Assembly: GCA_012317185.1 (NCBI GenBank)
Contig: CP048838.1
Span: 3,968,001-4,032,000, forward strand
DNA length: 64,000 nucleotides
DNA from: [Clostridium] innocuum
GTDB lineage: Bacteria; Bacillota_I; Bacilli_A; Erysipelotrichales; Erysipelotrichaceae
Direction: 5' to 3'
Made by a program: the position numbers and the translations under genes. Below the pieces are notes generated by a model, which was not told the DNA's origin, did not search any database, and saw only the letters and a list, made by a program, of their open reading frames with translations. This document shows positions 60,599-64,000 of this stretch, in pieces; the stretch's first letter is position 1; every line of letters starts with the position of its first letter.

Positions 60599-63157
60599 CT
60601 AATGAAACTGCGCCAGCAATGTCTTTTCAAAATGCTCTTCACTGACACTTGTTTTCCAGCGATAAAACAGAATGGAAAGAACAGAGAAGACTACAAGCAT
60701 ACCTGCAAAGACAAGAATATCCGGTGTAATGGATCCGCCGATTGCCAACGTATTGCGGAATGCATGCACACTGTAGCTGAATGGCATAAACGGATGAATC
60801 GCATTATAAAATCCGGAGGATGTTTCAATCGGATAGCTACCTGCCGCTCCCCCCAGCTGCAATACCATGAATATCAGAACAATAAAGCTTCCGATTTTTC
60901 CACAGGTGATGTTAAAGAAAACGATCATGGACATGAAGCCTGCGGAAACCAGTGCCGCCATGGCAAAGGTAAGCAGCGTCTGATAGGGAGATAGGCCGTT
61001 AACCAGCATCAGCACACTGATCATAATGACTGCCATCAATGTGGAGACCGTATACATAACAGAAGCCTTGCAAGCCCACATACGCAAACCGGACGTCGTT
61101 TTACCTGTGTTTTTCAACAGCGGATACATAAGAGTAAAGGCCATGCAGGCAACATACAGCCCGACAGACATCATATAGGGCGCCATCGCTGTACCATTGT
61201 TTTCCACATTGCTCAATTCCTGATGAGTTGTGACCACCGGCTGTGCCAGCATTTCCTTTGTATTCTGTGTTGCTGATACCGAGCTTTCTTCAGCTCCCTT
61301 ATGCAGCGAGCTTGTCAGCGTATGGGAACCGTCCTTCAGCTGTAACAGTCCGCCTCCCAGTGTATTGGAGCCCTGCGCAAGCTGCTGAGCACCACTGCTG
61401 ATTTGAGAAGCGCCGCCCTGCAGCTGAGCAGAGCCGTTTAATAATGTCGGACTGCTGCTGTTTAATGCTGAGGCTCCCTGATATAGAGAATCACTACCCG
61501 TTAGCAGATGTGTGATTCCGCCCTGTAAAGCAGGAATTGCAGAGTTCAGCTGTGTCGTACCTGTTTGTAATTGAGCTGCACCGGCTGTTAAAGCCGTAGA
61601 TTTCTGTGATAAGGTGGAAAGACCGTTTCTAATCGTATCTACGCCCTTTGTATAAGCATGAATCCCCGAAGCCAGTCCCTGTTCACCAGATAAGGCTTTA
61701 TCAGCATCTGCAAGGCCGCTTTGAAGCTGCTGCATACCCTGTATCAGACCCATGGCTTCCGCGGTGGAGCCCTGTGCATCCAGTGAACGCTGTACAGTGG
61801 AAAGACCCTGCTGCAGCTGCGTCAATGCCTGATCGTTTCCGCTGAGAAGAGCTGTCATCTCCTCACTTCCTTTGGAAAGCTTAGAGAGCCCTGTCTTGAG
61901 CACAGCATATTGCTGATTTAAATCATTCATATCCGCTGCCGCTTCTGTTAGCTGATTCACAGTATCCTCATAAGCATGCAAATCCTTCAATTTCTGTGCG
62001 GCTGCATTCAATCTCTGACTCGCATCTGTATTCTTGTTTATGATTGTCTGCAGCTGAGCCTCCAATGCCGCCGCCCCTTGTGTAACCTGCTTCAGACTAT
62101 CTGCACTGCCGGTATTTTTTTCGTGCAAATAAGCAAGTAGATCAGCATGACTGTCGGTACTTGATTTTATTGCAGTGGATAGCTCCTGCATACCAGACAG
62201 AACACGAGAGCTGCCCTTATGCAAATCGGAGGTTCCCTGCGCCAGAGCATTCACCCCCTGATTTAAAACTGCAGAGCTTTGCATTAACTGCTCACTTCCC
62301 TGTTGCAGGGCAGCTACACCGGTTGTATACGCCTCTACCCCCTGCTGCAGCTCACCGCTTCCTGTGTGCAGCGAGGATGCGCCGTTAACAAGCTGTACGC
62401 TTTTTCCATTCATCGTGCGGATACCGCTTCGCAGCTGCCTGCTTCCCTGTTGCAGCTGTGCCACTCCATCGGTATAAGCCTGCAGTCCCTGCTTCAGTGT
62501 TTCACTTCCGTCTTGAAAGGTCAGTGTACTGGAGGCAAGAGTGTTCAGATTATCCGTGATGGTCTGATTCCCCGCAATACTGTCGGATAATCCGTTCTGA
62601 ATTTTCTGACTGCCCTTTCCCGCTGTTTTCAAGCCGCTGCTCAACACCTGAACGTTGGAGAATAATGTATCGGCATAGGTTTTTGTCACAGTAGCGGAAA
62701 TCTGTTCCCGTATTTTTGCAATCGCTGTCTCGTCCATTTTCGAGGCGATATAATTGGTACCGGGATTCGTTGTATACCTGAGCTCCATTTTTTTCGGATG
62801 TTTATCCATGAGCGTTGTTGCATTTGATGAAAAATTTTCAGGTATCGTTATAATCATATAATAAGAGCCATCCTTTAAGCCCTGGCTGGCTTTTTCGGCA
62901 TCGACAAAGCAGAAATCCATTTCCTTTGCCTTTTTCAGATTCGCAACCAGATCCTCCCCGATATGAAGGCTGGAACCGTTATAGGTAACCTTATTGTCTT
63001 CATTTACTACTGCAACCGGTATTTTATCCGCATTTCCGTAAGGATCCCACATAGAACCCAGAAAAATACCTGAATACAGCATGGGAATCACAATAATCGC
63101 TGCCAGCACAACCTTGATCCATGTACTGCCTGCTATATTTTTCCATTCTTCCTTCAT
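60599..63157 (-). CDS. YhgE/Pip-family membrane protein
   Basis: An 852-residue protein. One N-terminal helix (KVVLAAIIVIPMLYSGIFLG) is followed by the YhgE domain (PVAVVNEDNKVTYNGSSLHI) and a ~450-residue external region of heptad-like repeats (LQQGSRQL, LNQGVNAL, LQTGTTQL). Five to six C-terminal helices form the ABC-2-like part. Family members include phage-receptor Pip and a T7SS-related component. Start at 63157 follows AGAAAGAAGAGGATATT. Confidence 0.88.
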   Translation of the reverse strand: MKEEWKNIAGSTWIKVVLAAIIVIPMLYSGIFLGSMWDPYGNADKIPVAVVNEDNKVTYNGSSLHIGEDLVANLKKAKEMDFCFVDAEKASQGLKDGSYYMIITIPENFSSNATTLMDKHPKKMELRYTTNPGTNYIASKMDETAIAKIREQISATVTKTYADTLFSNVQVLSSGLKTAGKGSQKIQNGLSDSIAGNQTITDNLNTLASSTLTFQDGSETLKQGLQAYTDGVAQLQQGSRQLRSGIRTMNGKSVQLVNGASSLHTGSGELQQGVEAYTTGVAALQQGSEQLMQSSAVLNQGVNALAQGTSDLHKGSSRVLSGMQELSTAIKSSTDSHADLLAYLHEKNTGSADSLKQVTQGAAALEAQLQTIINKNTDASQRLNAAAQKLKDLHAYEDTVNQLTEAAADMNDLNQQYAVLKTGLSKLSKGSEEMTALLSGNDQALTQLQQGLSTVQRSLDAQGSTAEAMGLIQGMQQLQSGLADADKALSGEQGLASGIHAYTKGVDTIRNGLSTLSQKSTALTAGAAQLQTGTTQLNSAIPALQGGITHLLTGSDSLYQGASALNSSSPTLLNGSAQLQGGASQISSGAQQLAQGSNTLGGGLLQLKDGSHTLTSSLHKGAEESSVSATQNTKEMLAQPVVTTHQELSNVENNGTAMAPYMMSVGLYVACMAFTLMYPLLKNTGKTTSGLRMWACKASVMYTVSTLMAVIMISVLMLVNGLSPYQTLLTFAMAALVSAGFMSMIVFFNITCGKIGSFIVLIFMVLQLGGAAGSYPIETSSGFYNAIHPFMPFSYSVHAFRNTLAIGGSITPDILVFAGMLVVFSVLSILFYRWKTSVSEEHFEKTLLAQFH

Positions 63158-63213
63158 AATATCCTCTTCTTTCTTTTCTATCCATAGATATACTATATCC
63201 ACGGAATACTGGA

Positions 63214-63241
63214 ATTATAGTACATTATATGCTTGTGTCAA
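63214..63241 (-). promoter_or_regulatory. Promoter of the YhgE gene
   Basis: TTGACA (63236-63241), 16 bases, TATAAT (63214-63219) on the minus strand: both boxes are perfect, so strong expression unless repressed. The divergent Rrf2 regulator is the obvious candidate repressor. Confidence 0.7.
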
Positions 63242-63314
63242 CGCTCTTTACAGAAAGTTTAGAATTGTTATGAAAAATTCACACGAAAAAGACGGCTTGA
63301 TTTAAGGAAAAGGC

Positions 63315-63344
63315 TTGCAAAGACAAAGAAAAAACAGCTATACT
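63315..63344 (+). promoter_or_regulatory. Promoter of the Rrf2 gene
   Basis: TTGCAA (63315-63320), 18 bases, TATACT (63339-63344), ~17 bases before the ribosome binding site. Confidence 0.55.
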
Positions 63345-63366
63345 ATACATGATAGAAGGTGAGAGT

Positions 63367-63783
63367 ATGAGAATACGCGGCAGTCTGGAGCAGGCAATCT
63401 GTATCGTGCTGCTGATAAGTACAAGCAGCCGGCCGGTAAAAAGCAGCGAGCTCAGTAAAAAGCTGAACGTATCAGATTCCTATTTAAAAAAAATCATGCG
63501 GCAGCTGGTCAAAGCGAAGATCGTTTCTTCAATCGCCAGTAAAAACGGCGGCTTTGTATTATTGAAAACCCCCTCCCGCATCACCTTTCTGGACCTGTTT
63601 AATGCCATCGAGGGGCAGGAGCAATTTGCTGTGAGTACAAGCCTTGTCGATCGGGTGTTTGATTCCAGAAAGCAGGTAAAGGAAAAGGAAGAAAAAATCA
63701 TGCATTATCTGCATGGTGCGGAATTGGAATATCGAAAGAAATTAAAAGAAATCACCATCCAGCAAATTTTATCCGATGTCTGA
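63367..63783 (+). CDS. Rrf2-family transcriptional regulator
   Basis: A 138-residue protein with a winged helix (SLEQAICIVLLISTSSRPVK; SELSKKLNVSDSYLKKIMRQ; IVSSIASKNGGFVLLKTPSR). The Cys triad that binds an iron-sulfur cluster in IscR/NsrR is absent, so it senses something else. Divergent from the YhgE gene, which it may control. The ATG at 63367 follows GAAGGTGAG. Confidence 0.9.
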   Translation: MRIRGSLEQAICIVLLISTSSRPVKSSELSKKLNVSDSYLKKIMRQLVKAKIVSSIASKNGGFVLLKTPSRITFLDLFNAIEGQEQFAVSTSLVDRVFDSRKQVKEKEEKIMHYLHGAELEYRKKLKEITIQQILSDV

Positions 63784-63966
63784 TAATAACAGCCACAAGA
63801 CATGTTCATGCTGCTGTATATCATATCAGAAATGATAATATTTCTTACATAAACTATTTTATAAGCTTGCTTTAAAAAGAAAATAAAAAAAAGCTACAGC
63901 CGGGGCTTTAACACTGGCAGAGTCATTTGCACTTTACTCACCATGTAACAGCCATAGGTAATCCAG

Positions 63967-64000
63967 GCAGCTTTCTTTGATTGTTAAGCTGCTTTTCTTT
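63967..64000 (+). terminator. Intrinsic terminator near the window end
   Basis: GCAGCTT pairs with AAGCTGC around a 12-base loop, followed by TTTTCTTT. It lies 180 bases after the Rrf2 stop; no gene is seen between. Confidence 0.55.

Noticed and set aside
1..64000. CRISPR arrays, tRNA or rRNA genes, insertion sequences
   Set aside because: No regularly spaced direct repeats, no cloverleaf with conserved GTTCGANTC arm, no rRNA cores and no transposase frames were seen on either strand.

Overview
The window looks like the chromosome of a low-GC, anaerobic, spore-forming Bacillota bacterium. The evidence is an [FeFe]-hydrogenase operon, phosphate acetyltransferase, a cotJABC spore-coat operon and strong AGGAGG-type ribosome binding sites. 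The gene content recalls Erysipelotrichaceae such as [Clostridium] innocuum, but that placement is an inference.

Layout. 1-19.26 kb is host chromosome: a partial RpiR regulator, a HAD hydrolase broken by an in-frame stop, a GltD/NuoF-like oxidoreductase with an [FeFe] hydrogenase, an FRG-domain protein, a MerR regulator next to a MATE exporter, a methyltransferase, pta with a GNAT gene, a calcium-type P-ATPase, a membrane-anchored XRE protein, a second MerR regulator and a PH-domain protein. 19.26-59.67 kb is a complete 40.4-kb siphovirus-type prophage. 59.68-64 kb is host again: cotJC 5' part, cotJB, cotJA, a YhgE/Pip membrane protein and a divergent Rrf2 regulator.

The prophage sits inside cotJC. 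The 5' 64 codons are at the right end (59676-59867) and the 3' 133 codons at the left end (18858-19259), both on the minus strand. A crossover at a 2-bp core (TC on the plus strand, at 19258-19259 and 59674-59675) rejoins the gene in frame into a 197-codon ORF, and the same crossover gives an attP with near-perfect inverted 24-bp arms, as expected for the large serine integrase encoded next to attR. The insertion therefore resembles sporulation-gene intervening elements that are removed by regulated excision, although whether it is excised in the mother cell is not shown here.

Inside the prophage, from right to left: integrase; a plus-strand lysogeny block (S24-type repressor, membrane protein, small genes); a minus-strand early operon (Cro-like protein, antirepressor, Sak4-like ATPase, Gp157, DUF669, HNH nuclease, DnaD-type replication protein, DNA methyltransferases, SSB, YopX); an ArpU/RinA-like late activator with its probable target promoter; a self-contained unknown gene cassette; the late operon (terminases, portal, minor capsid protein, scaffold, capsid, connectors, tail genes, holin, amidase); a GNAT gene coupled to a 52-residue protein; and a left-end region with little coding capacity. 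That last region (20.3-21.5 kb) holds at least five tandem minus-strand units with the same build: a sigma-A-like promoter, a G start 7 bases after the -10, 64-84 nt of foldable RNA and an intrinsic terminator. This looks like a family of small RNA genes and is, with the cotJC insertion, the most interesting part of the window. No tRNA, rRNA, CRISPR array or insertion sequence was seen.
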